Part shown: in pieces, positions 27,372-36,574 of the stretch
Layout of the letters: the number at the start of each line of letters is the position of its first letter
Numbering within the stretch: the stretch's first letter is position 1
Assembly: GCA_009993955.1 (NCBI GenBank)
Contig: JAACSL010000012.1
Location: 49,046-113,045, forward strand
Length of the DNA: 64,000 nucleotides
Direction: 5' to 3'
From: Paraglaciecola sp.
GTDB taxonomy: Bacteria > Pseudomonadota > Gammaproteobacteria > Enterobacterales > Alteromonadaceae
Notes under the pieces: generated by a model
The model's database searches: none
What the model was told of the DNA's origin: nothing
The model's input: the letters and a program-made list of their open reading frames with translations, nothing else
Program-made: the position numbers and the translations under genes

Positions 27372-28454
27372 ATGGCAGGCAAACATGTCCTTTTTCTTCA
27401 CAAATGTTTCATCCAAGGTGGTGGTGTTGAGCGTGTGCATCAAAACTTAGCGACGGCCCTGATGAGCCAAGGTCTACAAGCCTATTTTTATGTGCATGAT
27501 GCACAGGGAGCCAGTGCTGAAGGTTATGCGCAGTTAAACCAAAAATTTACCACCTTCGCGCCAGCGCCAAACTCAGGCAACCTTGCCAAGCTCAGGGCGC
27601 TGTTGAATTTTATTAAAATACACAACATATCGGTGATCATTGCTGCCACCGAAACCGCAAACATGTTGGCCTTAGTTTGTCGCTTGTGTCGGCCGAGCCT
27701 GTCGGTCATTTTTACCCGACATTGTGCCTTTGATGTGAGTGATCAAAAACTCCCCCCTTGGGCCATCAAATGTTTGTACAGTGCCTACGTGATGGTGGGC
27801 AAGGTTGTGGCAGTATCGGCCAGTTTGCAAGCCTCAATCAAACACGCCCTTGTCTGGCAAAAACGCCAAGTTTACTTTGTACCCAATGCGGTGGTGAGTG
27901 AACAGATCTTCAACCTTGCATCGCTCAATAGCGATAATCGTACTGTGCATCGTTACTTTTGTGCCGTGGGTCGACTGGTTGAACAAAAAGGTTTTGATCT
28001 GCTTTTACACGCCTACAGCAAGGCCAAAAAACAAGATCCGTGCATACCCCACTTGGTGATTGTTGGCAGTGGAGAGGATCGCCTTGAGTTGCAGACTCTG
28101 GCAGAAAAATTGGGCATAGGGGCTTGGGTTGAGTTCACAGGGTTTACCGCCAATCCCTATTTTATCATCAAACATGCCCAAGCCTTTATCTTGTCGTCTC
28201 GCCACGAGGGCATGCCCACCGTGTTGGTGGAGGCCATGGCCTTGAACACCCCGGTTATCGCTTTTGATTGTCCTACCGGACCGGCTGAACTGATACAACA
28301 CCAACAAAATGGTTTGTTAATCGAAAACCAAAATATCGATGCGCTGGCCAGTGCCATGTTGCATTACCAAAGTCTGGCAGGAAAACCAATTTCAGATACG
28401 GTGGATGTGTTTAAATATAACCATGTTGCCCAAGCGTATATGGCACTGTTTTAG
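27372..28454 (+). CDS. Glycosyltransferase family 4
   Basis: This is a GT-B fold enzyme. The N-terminal domain has HKCFIQGGGVERVHQNLA, the acceptor-side glycine loop. The C-terminal domain has AVGRLVEQKGFDLLLHAYSK, LVIVGSGEDRLELQ and the donor-binding SSRHEGMPTVLVEAMALNTPVIAFD with the E-x7-E arrangement. The frame is open from 27324, but ATG 27372 follows GAAGG with about 11 bases between and fits the family's start. It lies 14 bases after the GT26 gene. The sugar is unknown. Confidence 0.9.
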   Translation: MAGKHVLFLHKCFIQGGGVERVHQNLATALMSQGLQAYFYVHDAQGASAEGYAQLNQKFTTFAPAPNSGNLAKLRALLNFIKIHNISVIIAATETANMLALVCRLCRPSLSVIFTRHCAFDVSDQKLPPWAIKCLYSAYVMVGKVVAVSASLQASIKHALVWQKRQVYFVPNAVVSEQIFNLASLNSDNRTVHRYFCAVGRLVEQKGFDLLLHAYSKAKKQDPCIPHLVIVGSGEDRLELQTLAEKLGIGAWVEFTGFTANPYFIIKHAQAFILSSRHEGMPTVLVEAMALNTPVIAFDCPTGPAELIQHQQNGLLIENQNIDALASAMLHYQSLAGKPISDTVDVFKYNHVAQAYMALF

Positions 28455-28462
28455 GGCAAATT

Positions 28463-29587
28463 ATGGCAAAAATAACAATCATACTGCATGACCTTCGTGG
28501 TGGTGGTGCTGAAAAAATGATGGTGAGATTGGCCAATCAATTAGCCGCAGACGGTGACGAGGTTGAGATGATCTTAATCGCCCAAGGTGGTAGCAATAAG
28601 CCATTCTTGAGTGACAGCGTCAAACTAAGCGAATTAAATTGTCATCGTACCTTGGATGCCTTTGGCCCCTTACGCCGAGCACTTAAGCTATCGCAACCAG
28701 ATGGCATACTCGCGGTGTTAACCCACATCAATGTGCTAGTGACGCTAGTGTGTGCCTCTTTAGGTTGGCTGAGCAAACTGAGTGTCAGTGAAAGAAATGC
28801 ATTTTCATTGGACAAAAAAGTCAATCGCAGTGTGGTAATGAGAACCACCTATTTTCTGGCCCCTTTTATTTATCGTTTATTGCCCAATCCGGTGATTGCG
28901 GTATCTCAAGGCGTTGCACAAGATCTAGTTGACACCACCGTAGTCAGAACCAAAGACGTGGTATCCGCACCCAATCCCGTCATCACACAAGAAACGTTGG
29001 CGGCGGCTGACTCGCCTCCTTGCCATCCTTGGTTACAAGATAAAACATTGCCAACACTAGTATCTGTTGGTCGCTTAACTTACCAAAAAGGCTTTGATTT
29101 ATTAATCGCCGCGTTTCATCAAGTTGAAACAAGTCTGCCATGCAGATTGATTATCTTTGGAGAAGGGGAGGATCGGCGCAGCCTAGAAGGCCTGATTAAA
29201 CAAGCAAACCTGCAAGACAAGGTGTCATTGCCGGGGTATACCCACAACCCCATCGCTGAAATGCGGGCAGCAGATCTGTATGTTTTATCATCTCGCTTCG
29301 AAGGTAGTCCCAACGCACTGGTTGAGGCGATGTCGGTGAATACACCAGTGGTGGCCTTTGACATTCCCCATGGGCCAAAAGAGATTTTACACGATGGTGA
29401 AGTGGCTAGCTTAGTAAAAAATATCAGTGAGTTTGCCTTGGCCGATGCTATCCGGCAGGCTTTAAACATCACAGCTAAGCAAAAGATTGCGCAATTAAAC
29501 CGACAACACAAGGCCATTGAATGTTTCTTTGCAGAGCATGCTGCAAAGCACTATCGCTCGTTGATATTGCGAGACAATAGCCGATGA
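28463..29587 (+). CDS. Glycosyltransferase family 4
   Basis: A second GT4 enzyme, with HDLRGGGAEKMMVRLANQLA at the N-terminus, SVGRLTYQKGFDLLIAAFH, LIIFGEGEDRRSLEGLI and the donor site SSRFEGSPNALVEAMSVNTPVVAFD. It is similar in plan to the upstream gene, so the two may come from an old duplication. It overlaps the wzy-like gene by four bases (ATGA), implying coupled translation. The protein has 374 residues and should act on the cytoplasmic side of the inner membrane. Confidence 0.9.
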   Translation: MAKITIILHDLRGGGAEKMMVRLANQLAADGDEVEMILIAQGGSNKPFLSDSVKLSELNCHRTLDAFGPLRRALKLSQPDGILAVLTHINVLVTLVCASLGWLSKLSVSERNAFSLDKKVNRSVVMRTTYFLAPFIYRLLPNPVIAVSQGVAQDLVDTTVVRTKDVVSAPNPVITQETLAAADSPPCHPWLQDKTLPTLVSVGRLTYQKGFDLLIAAFHQVETSLPCRLIIFGEGEDRRSLEGLIKQANLQDKVSLPGYTHNPIAEMRAADLYVLSSRFEGSPNALVEAMSVNTPVVAFDIPHGPKEILHDGEVASLVKNISEFALADAIRQALNITAKQKIAQLNRQHKAIECFFAEHAAKHYRSLILRDNSR

Positions 29588-30834
29588 AAGTGAAAATTGA
29601 CGATCTAAAACGTGTGTTTTTATTGGTCGCGTTGCTGTCTTACTTGGGGGTATTTTCTTTTATTGGCTTGATGTTGACGGGTGGCCGCTCAGATGATGCG
29701 TTTGCGGAAAATGTCTCGGGTTCACTGTTGAATCAGATTGTTGGGGTCAGTTTATTTTTGAGTAGTTTTCTGTTGCTTTACCACTCCTCGCATTTTTCGT
29801 TAATCCGTGCTGCCAAACAGAGTTTCTGGTGGCTGGTGCTGATCGGCTATTTTGCCCTGTCAATATCCTGGTCTTATGCTCCTCAGGTGTCTTTTCGGCG
29901 CCTTGTGGCCTTTATCACATTGCTCACCGTGGCGTATTGTCTTGTTGAATTTTTTACCGCCCGCTCGTTATTGACGTTGTTGGCAACCGCCATCGGCATA
30001 CTGGCCATTGCCGGGCTGTTGTATGCCCTGCTGCAACCAGACAAAGCATTTATTTCCGAGGGGATCCGCGCCCAGGCGTTTAAAGGTATTTATTTTGATA
30101 AAAATGGTGGTGCCAGAGTCTATGCCTACGCGGTCTTGTTGATTGTGGGTTTGCAGTTATACAAAACCCGTTTTTATCAAGTACTGTTGGCGATACTCCT
30201 ACTGTGTATTCTTATATCACAATCTGCCACGGCCGTGGTGATCGTATTTTTTGGCTTGTTACTCAGTGGCGCATTTAATCTCTTGCACTCATCTAGTCTA
30301 CAGTTAAATTTTTTACGTTTTTTTCTGCTGCTTGCGGGCCTTGTGATTGGTGGTAGTTTGATTTACCAGCTTTATGATCTGGTATTGCTCTGGTTAGGAC
30401 GTGATCCCACCTTGACCAACAGAGTGATCATCTGGGCATTATTAGATCCCTATATTCAAGCAGAATGGTTGCGTGGCTATGGTTTTGGGGGGTTTTGGTC
30501 AAGCAGCGCGGTGAGTGAATTTGTGGCGCGTTGGGGCTTTATCGGCAATGCCCACAGTGGCTATTATGAAGCGTTGTTACATGGTGGAATTATTGCCTTA
30601 GTGCTGGTGTTTATTATTATATTTCACACCCTTTGGCGACTCAGCAAGCATTATATTTACTCGGTCAACAGCCTTGTCGCTAGCATGTTGCTGCCCTTTG
30701 TATTGATTCAAGTCGTGGTAAATTATATTGGCTACTTAATTATTAACCATAACAGCTTTGATATGTTCATATTTTCCATTATTTACTTTATTGCCAGCAG
30801 AGGAGTAAGCAGACATGATCCTGAGCAAAGCTGA
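29584..30834 (+). CDS. O-antigen polymerase-like protein (Wzy)
   Basis: The 416-residue protein has about 10-12 membrane helices and the O-antigen ligase/polymerase family pattern: an Arg-rich loop (SFRRLVAF), a KNGGARVYAYAVLL stretch and the late periplasmic loop with GFGGFWSS...NAHSGYYEALLHGGIIAL, a variant of the H-x-x-Y motif. By position between glycosyltransferases and the flippase it is the best candidate for the repeat-unit polymerase. The next gene starts 20 bases inside its end. Confidence 0.85.
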   Translation: MKVKIDDLKRVFLLVALLSYLGVFSFIGLMLTGGRSDDAFAENVSGSLLNQIVGVSLFLSSFLLLYHSSHFSLIRAAKQSFWWLVLIGYFALSISWSYAPQVSFRRLVAFITLLTVAYCLVEFFTARSLLTLLATAIGILAIAGLLYALLQPDKAFISEGIRAQAFKGIYFDKNGGARVYAYAVLLIVGLQLYKTRFYQVLLAILLLCILISQSATAVVIVFFGLLLSGAFNLLHSSSLQLNFLRFFLLLAGLVIGGSLIYQLYDLVLLWLGRDPTLTNRVIIWALLDPYIQAEWLRGYGFGGFWSSSAVSEFVARWGFIGNAHSGYYEALLHGGIIALVLVFIIIFHTLWRLSKHYIYSVNSLVASMLLPFVLIQVVVNYIGYLIINHNSFDMFIFSIIYFIASRGVSRHDPEQS

Positions 30835-31360
30835 ATACCAATATTACTGCCAACAAGATGCAAAAAACGGCACCTTTAAAATCAATACCAAAGAGTGGCT
30901 ATTTAATGATATTTGGCGATATTTACGCGCCCTGCGTTATGCCGAGTATCTGCACAATACCAAACATACTGGCCTATGGCAGCCACTAAAACTGTGGGCC
31001 AAATATCGCTATCGGCGCTTGGGTAAAAAGCTCGGTTTTAGCATTGAAATGAACACCTTTGGTCCGGGTTTGTGTCTACCGCATTACGGCAATATTGTGG
31101 TGAGTCACCATGCCAAAATCGGCGCAAACTGTAAGGTACACGTTGGTGTCAACATTGGTGCAGATTACATTGAATCAAGCAGTGCGCCGCATTTGGGAGA
31201 CAATTGTTACATCGCCCCAGGGGCTAAGTTGTTTGGTGCGATTACCTTGGGTAACCACGTGAAAATTGGTGCCAACGCAGTGGTTAATAAATCTTTTCCC
31301 GGCGACCACATTACCTTGGTTGGTGTACCGGCTAGAAAGTTGGATAAATCTGATCCTTAG
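30815..31360 (+). CDS. Serine acetyltransferase-like hexapeptide acyltransferase
   Basis: This 181-residue protein has a helical start and a left-handed beta-helix (GAKIGANCKVHVGVNIG-type hexapeptides; GNHVKIGANAVVNKSF), ending with the VGVPARKL cap. The family acetylates sugars or serine. In an EPS operon, acetylation of a sugar or a polymer precursor is more likely than cysteine synthesis. AGAGGAG lies before the ATG at 30815. It overlaps the polymerase gene by 20 bases and is followed 11 bases later by a sulfotransferase. Confidence 0.85.
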   Translation: MILSKAEYQYYCQQDAKNGTFKINTKEWLFNDIWRYLRALRYAEYLHNTKHTGLWQPLKLWAKYRYRRLGKKLGFSIEMNTFGPGLCLPHYGNIVVSHHAKIGANCKVHVGVNIGADYIESSSAPHLGDNCYIAPGAKLFGAITLGNHVKIGANAVVNKSFPGDHITLVGVPARKLDKSDP

Positions 31361-31371
31361 GGTGGTGCAAG

Positions 31372-32142
31372 GTGCAAAAAACGTCATGGAAGTACAAACG
31401 AATGCTCAATCATGTGTTTTTCAAATTGCGCACTTTTCCTAAGTTTGCCCGCCATTTAAAAAACGTGATATATCAACTCAGGCTTCTTATTCGCCAAGGC
31501 AAAGCGGGGAGCGCCGATGCTGCGGTAGAGAAGATTTACAGCGAAAAACATCATTATTTATATGTGGCTAATCCCAAAGTCGCAACACGAAGTTTAATTA
31601 ATTACTTCGAATCCCATGATGCCGCGAGCATGGTCTTTAATCATCAAGCCATCACACGTTTTTTAGCGGAGCAACCGGCGATTCAGCACTACTTTCGTTT
31701 TAGTTTTGTGCGCAATCCATGGGCAAAGGTATATTCCAGTTGGTTAGACAAAATCACTAACCAACACAAATTCTGTGATGCCAGTATCATCAGTCGATTC
31801 AAAGGCTTGTATCCGGATATGCCATTTGCCGCGTTTGTTGAGTGGTTGAGCAGTGAAGAAGGAAGTGACCAACGTGCAGATCGGCATTGGATGTCACAGT
31901 GTGAATTGCTCGGCGGCAGCAAGGTATTAGCCGATTATGATTTTATCGGTAGATTGGAAAATATTGAACACGACTTTCGGCAAGTCGCCAAGCAATTGAG
32001 TATTGGTCCTGAGACCTTGCCAACCTTAAATCTCAATCAGTCAGACCCTACGGAGTATCGCAAACATTACACCCAAACAACCCAAGACCTAGTCGCCAAG
32101 CGGTATGCCAATGATATTCAATCTTTTGGTTATGAGTTTTGA
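31372..32142 (+). CDS. Sulfotransferase family 2-like protein, candidate EPS sulfotransferase
   Basis: The 5'-phosphosulfate loop is seen as YVANPKVATRSL and the 3'-phosphate site as FSFVRNPWAKVYSSW, the two halves of the PAPS site of carbohydrate sulfotransferases. The rest has the HWMSQCELL and YDFIGRLENIEHDF stretches common in the family. The 256-residue protein starts at GTG 31372 (AGGGTGG before it); an ATG at 31402 is possible. In this place it likely sulfates a sugar of the repeat unit. The sulfate donor genes are not in the window. Confidence 0.8.
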   Translation: MQKTSWKYKRMLNHVFFKLRTFPKFARHLKNVIYQLRLLIRQGKAGSADAAVEKIYSEKHHYLYVANPKVATRSLINYFESHDAASMVFNHQAITRFLAEQPAIQHYFRFSFVRNPWAKVYSSWLDKITNQHKFCDASIISRFKGLYPDMPFAAFVEWLSSEEGSDQRADRHWMSQCELLGGSKVLADYDFIGRLENIEHDFRQVAKQLSIGPETLPTLNLNQSDPTEYRKHYTQTTQDLVAKRYANDIQSFGYEF

Positions 32143-32238
32143 ATTTTAAATACGTGTTGGTGTGTTGCTGCGGCAAAAGCCAAACGACTCTGGCCAAGGC
32201 CAGCATGCTGAGCCGTAAAATAGCAAAGGAAACGCCAC

Positions 32239-33651
32239 TTGATTAGTCCAAGATTAAAAAATTTGATTTGGATATTTGTCGAAAAATTCGGCTTGATCGT
32301 CGTTTCATTTATTACATTCTTGATCTTTGCGGCGTATTTATCTGCACAAGAATACGGCGAGGGTATCTTTGCCATCGCCGTGGTTGAATTTGTCGGCGTT
32401 TTTTTGTCAGGTCTGTGGAATGATCCACTGGTGCGGCAAAACAAACGTGTATTAGCTGCCTATTCGTCTATTTTTTGGTTCGGTGGCGCCACCGCGTGTC
32501 TTACTGTTTTACTGGTGCTTGGGCTATTGTACTTGGTGAACAGCGATATCAGTTTGTTGATTTTAGTTGCCATCGCTTCACTCAAAGTCCTGGCAGTGGT
32601 GCTCGCGAGGCCTTTTGTTGCGCAAATGCGACGGGAGCGAAATTTTAAAAAGCTAGCCATGCGCACCTTGGGTGGAAAACTGCTTGGCGCGTTGATCGGT
32701 ATCGTCATGGCAATGTCAGGTTTTGGTAGCCTTGCTGTCATTATGCAAATCGTGGTGATGGAAACTGCCTCCTTGCTGGTGATGATGTGGGGCAATAGCA
32801 AATATTTGGCCGCGAGCACAGATTTTAAGTTATTCATCAACATGACTGTTGAAGGCTTTCCCATCGCCATCAGACAAGTTGTCTCTGGTAGTTTGATCCG
32901 CGGCACCATCGTAATACTCGGTTTTACGACGTCCAGCCAAACCGTGGGTTATTTCGGTTTCGCCAATCGTTTAGTCGAACTGCCTTATGCAGCAATCAAC
33001 ACGGGGCTGCGTTCCTATGTGTTACCCGTATTTGCGAGTCGCGCTAATCAGGGACTGGATATCAGCACCTTAATAACCCGCTTAACCGTGGCGACAGCCA
33101 GTTTGTTGATGCCGATTTTTCTGTGGGTGGCGGTCCTTGCGCCTTTTATGCTGTCGATGTTATTTGCTGACAAATGGTCAAGTGCAACCGAGATTTTTCA
33201 AGTCATTGCCATCTTGGCGGCTTGTAGATTTTTAACTTTATATCATGGCATTGCGCTGATTTCGCTGGGCAAAGCCAAAGTAGGCATGGTGTATGAAATC
33301 GCCAATGCCCTCGTAACACTGATGCTGGTGTTGGGCTTAAGCTTCACATTCGGTCTAACAGGGGTATTAGTGGCCTTGACCATCAATTTAGGATTAGATT
33401 TTGTGATTAAAATAGTCAGTCTGAAAGTTGTGCTGAATTACGCCCTGCGAGACTATTTGATCAACATGGGCAAGATGTTGTTAGCCCTCGTTTGTATGTT
33501 TGGGGCATTGCTGCTGTGCCAACAACTCAACGTAAACCCTTACGTTAGAATGGTTATCGCTGTATGTGTTAGTGCCCTTGTTTACCTCGTGGTACTGCGA
33601 TTGCTGCGTTTTGACATAAAACACAACATCGTCAGTGCTTTGAAGTTATAA
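32239..33651 (+). CDS. Oligosaccharide flippase (Wzx)
   Basis: The 470 residues form about 12-14 membrane helices of the polysaccharide-synthesis/MOP flippase type, with the polar N-terminal helix pattern IWIFVEKFGLIVVSFITFLIF and AQEYGEGIFAIAVVEFVG, and FANRLVELPYAAINTGLRSYVLPVFA in the middle. It should move lipid-linked repeat units to the periplasmic face. The start is TTG 32239 with AAAGGAAA just before. It is the only flippase seen in the window. The 96 bases before it hold nothing clear. Confidence 0.85.
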   Translation: MISPRLKNLIWIFVEKFGLIVVSFITFLIFAAYLSAQEYGEGIFAIAVVEFVGVFLSGLWNDPLVRQNKRVLAAYSSIFWFGGATACLTVLLVLGLLYLVNSDISLLILVAIASLKVLAVVLARPFVAQMRRERNFKKLAMRTLGGKLLGALIGIVMAMSGFGSLAVIMQIVVMETASLLVMMWGNSKYLAASTDFKLFINMTVEGFPIAIRQVVSGSLIRGTIVILGFTTSSQTVGYFGFANRLVELPYAAINTGLRSYVLPVFASRANQGLDISTLITRLTVATASLLMPIFLWVAVLAPFMLSMLFADKWSSATEIFQVIAILAACRFLTLYHGIALISLGKAKVGMVYEIANALVTLMLVLGLSFTFGLTGVLVALTINLGLDFVIKIVSLKVVLNYALRDYLINMGKMLLALVCMFGALLLCQQLNVNPYVRMVIAVCVSALVYLVVLRLLRFDIKHNIVSALKL

Positions 33652-33682
33652 GCCAGTAAGTTGAATGAGCCAAGGAAGAGAG

Positions 33683-34609
33683 ATGAACATTAAACCCGTG
33701 TTTATTATGGGGTGTCAGCGCAGTGGAACAACCATGTTGGCCGCACAACTGGGTGTTGCAGAAAATGCTGTGGCATTTCCGGAGATGCAGTTTATTTTAA
33801 ATTTAGCCAGTCCCGCTTATCGCCGCGCCACCGAAGCGCGCGATGCTTATCGACAAATGATAGGTAATTTTCGTTACCAAGTGACCGGCCTCAGTATCTC
33901 AGAATCTCAGTTTACCGAGGCTTACCAACATGCCGATTTGGCCGAGGTCATTACATGCTTGGTTGAATTAAATGCCCACAAAAAGCCTCAAGATAAGCTC
34001 GTTTGGATTGAGCACAATCCTAAAAATAGGGATGCGGTGGTCAACCTCGCCAAGGTATTTCCTGACGCAAAATTCATTCATATCGTGCGTGATCCTCGTG
34101 CGATTTATTGGTCGATGAAAAGTAATCCTCGTTGGCATATCGGTGATCCTTTAAGCTTTTCGACACTTTGGAAAGATGCCGTAGCATGCTGTTTTTTGCA
34201 CAGTAAAAACCTATCTGAACGTTTTGTGGAAGTGAAATACGAGGACTATGTAGAAAATTCAGCCCACCATCTGCAGCAGCTTTGTGCATTTGTCGATTTA
34301 ACATACCAACAACAAATGCTAAACGGTGGCGGCGTCAGATTGCCAAAATTTACCCAACAACAACATGCCTTTACCACCAAGCCAGCCGAAAAAAGCCGGA
34401 TCCATCAATGGCAAGGCAAAGTGACTGACTACGACCGAGCGGTCATTGAGTTCGAATGTTTTGACTGGATGCAGCATTATGGATACAGCCAAGGTGAACG
34501 CTCAGCTTTAAGACTTAAATGGCACGATAAATTGCGGTGTTCTGCAAGGTCAGTAGCGGCAATTGTACAGGCAAAAATCGTGAGCAAATATCAGAATACA
34601 AGTCGCTGA
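33683..34609 (+). CDS. Sulfotransferase (second of three in the cluster)
   Basis: MGCQRSGTTMLAAQL at the N-terminus is the classic phosphosulfate-binding P-loop-like motif of Sulfotransfer_1/3 proteins, and HIVRDPRAIYWSMKS is the 3'-phosphate site. KYEDYVENSAHHLQQLCAFVDL follows in the expected place, and the C-terminal region has the RIHQWQGKVTDYD stretch. ATG 33683 follows AAGGAAGAGAG and is preferred over ATG 33665. It probably adds sulfate to a cluster product; its acceptor sugar is unknown. Confidence 0.85.
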   Translation: MNIKPVFIMGCQRSGTTMLAAQLGVAENAVAFPEMQFILNLASPAYRRATEARDAYRQMIGNFRYQVTGLSISESQFTEAYQHADLAEVITCLVELNAHKKPQDKLVWIEHNPKNRDAVVNLAKVFPDAKFIHIVRDPRAIYWSMKSNPRWHIGDPLSFSTLWKDAVACCFLHSKNLSERFVEVKYEDYVENSAHHLQQLCAFVDLTYQQQMLNGGGVRLPKFTQQQHAFTTKPAEKSRIHQWQGKVTDYDRAVIEFECFDWMQHYGYSQGERSALRLKWHDKLRCSARSVAAIVQAKIVSKYQNTSR

Positions 34610-34673
34610 TGTTTACACAATACTGCGTGAGCCATGGCTTGATGCTTTAACTACTTACGTCAAGTTCTGACGA

Positions 34674-35720
34674 TTATTTTGGGTCTGGTTTGTGCTGCTG
34701 TCGTTTTGTCGCGGTGGCAAGCCAAGTGCTCAAGGGGGCATGAAACAGGTATTTCATCCCCAGTTTATTGGCTACGATCATGGCAAGCAAGGGAAGCAGT
34801 AGTCCAAAGAGGCAGCCCATAATCAGATGAATACTGGTGGATTGAATGTGTAGTACCGATTTCAACACAATACGTGTACCGCTGCCCGCCATGATATGCA
34901 GCAAATAAATCACCATAGAGGCATTGCCGATAAATACCATGATTGGCATGTGTAAGCGTGATAGAAAATGTGCCAAATTGATAATGAAATTGATAGACAG
35001 CACAGCCACAAGCAAGGCCCACACCCCCCTATCTTCATAATTGAGTTGCCAACTTACATGAAATAGATACTGTGCAATCACAAATGCTGTGGCACTGAGT
35101 AACCAACGTCTAGGGCTATACGCTAACATGTTGTTGTAACGGGAAGAAAACCACACGCCAAACATAAAGTAGACAAAATTTTCTGGGATGAAACGCGCCA
35201 AATGGGCGCTATCGATGTCTGCCGTTAGCCAATACAACACAATCGACAACAACAGAACAAGGCTAATCCAACGTTTGTTAAGGGTGCTAAAAATAATGGT
35301 GGCTAAGACAAAGATGGCAAACAGCGCATACAGAAACCAAAATTGTGCTCGTGGTGACCACAACAATGAAAATACCTGGGCAAAGCTGATATTGGCACTG
35401 GTGTAGCTCGACAAAGTTGCCTCTAATGTGCCTTGCAGCAAAGACCACAAAAGGTAGGGGTAGACAATGGTGTCAACCTTGTTTAATACAAATTGTTTAC
35501 TGCCGTATTTGTTAAATGACGCGTAAAAAAATAAGCCGGAGAGAAAAAAGAACAAAGGCATGTGAAAACTATAAATAATGCTATCCGCCAAGCGATAAAA
35601 CGCTTCCGGTAAGGCAATATTGGCCTTGTCTAAGCCACGAGCCACATGCCCATACACCACCAACATTATACCGATGGCTTTAGCGTAAACTACCCACTCT
35701 GTTTTGCTTTCCATGCTCAT
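34674..35720 (-). CDS. Acyltransferase family 3 membrane protein
   Basis: About ten membrane helices fill the 348 residues. The N-terminus has the family pattern WVVYAKAIGIMLVVYGHVARG, with the conserved His, and FHMPLFFFLSGLFFYAS. Such proteins O-acetylate or succinylate sugars of surface polysaccharides in the membrane. It begins a minus-strand group that faces the assembly operon, close after the PEP-CTERM-like gene (six bases). The chemical group added cannot be told. Confidence 0.85.
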   Translation of the reverse strand: MSMESKTEWVVYAKAIGIMLVVYGHVARGLDKANIALPEAFYRLADSIIYSFHMPLFFFLSGLFFYASFNKYGSKQFVLNKVDTIVYPYLLWSLLQGTLEATLSSYTSANISFAQVFSLLWSPRAQFWFLYALFAIFVLATIIFSTLNKRWISLVLLLSIVLYWLTADIDSAHLARFIPENFVYFMFGVWFSSRYNNMLAYSPRRWLLSATAFVIAQYLFHVSWQLNYEDRGVWALLVAVLSINFIINLAHFLSRLHMPIMVFIGNASMVIYLLHIMAGSGTRIVLKSVLHIQSTSIHLIMGCLFGLLLPLLAMIVANKLGMKYLFHAPLSTWLATATKRQQHKPDPK

Positions 35721-35726
35721 TTGTCA

Positions 35727-36341
35727 CTACTGCGCGCGTCTCACAGAATTTGCCCGACGCCTGAAAATAAAGACCAGAAACAAGCTAGTCAACACAGCAC
35801 TAAACAAGTTAGGGGCACTTAAGGAAATTGGCTCAGTGGTGGTGGTTTTTGACCATACCGCCCACACACGCTGACCAAAGCTTATGCTGGCGGATTGTGT
35901 CGCATTACCCGTGCCCACCAAATCGGCTGATTCAAGTTCAGCGTTGACGGCTGTTGAAAACAATACTCGTCCAGCGGCTGAAATGCCGTAAGCAGTCAAG
36001 GCACTGCAACTGGGCGTGGCACTGCACCCTGCCGTATTGGTATACAGCGCGTCATCTGTGCCGGTAAATACTTGGTCAAGGATGGCTTGACTAAACAATG
36101 CTGCACCAACAGAGGTCGTTGCAGCAAGACTGGATACATCGCCAAAAATATCGAGAAACGACCCCGTTTTAAAACTTACATCCCATAAGTCACCCGCCAC
36201 ATTCACCTGTTGTGCACCAGATAATTCACCCGCACCGGTGTAGGTTTTAATGAAGGCAGCATGACTGTATGAGCTGAGCAACATCGCCATTAAACTGATG
36301 GCTCTGACCTTGTGTTTTAGCACCCCAAATACCTTTTTCAT
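35727..36341 (-). CDS. Secreted protein with a PEP-CTERM-like C-terminal signal
   Basis: A signal peptide (cleavage near SHAAF, about residue 29) and about 140 residues of unknown, low-charge beta-like sequence are followed by TEPISLSAPNLF, a hydrophobic helix (SAVLTSLFLVFIF) and RRRANSVRR. This three-part tail is that of exosortase substrates of the PEP-CTERM type, but the motif is a variant. No exosortase gene is in the window. AAGGATAATGCA precedes the ATG. The protein is probably handled at the envelope together with the EPS; its role is unknown. The next gene is six bases away. Confidence 0.65.
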   Translation of the reverse strand: MKKVFGVLKHKVRAISLMAMLLSSYSHAAFIKTYTGAGELSGAQQVNVAGDLWDVSFKTGSFLDIFGDVSSLAATTSVGAALFSQAILDQVFTGTDDALYTNTAGCSATPSCSALTAYGISAAGRVLFSTAVNAELESADLVGTGNATQSASISFGQRVWAVWSKTTTTEPISLSAPNLFSAVLTSLFLVFIFRRRANSVRRAQ

Positions 36342-36574
36342 TGCATTATCCTTGTTGCCTGCGCATTACATTGTGTTTACCAATAATGGAAAGCGATAAA
36401 CATGCCAGTAATTTTTATCTCAATAAAAACAACATGCTGCTCTTAACTTATTTGCTAACTTTACTGTCGTTCGCAACATTTTCATCAGAATGTCGCCAAT
36501 CAGTAACGGACTGTCCTTCCGACGCTAGTTTGTGTGCTGAAATAAGTTCTGATCATGGCACTGACGCCCTTAGG

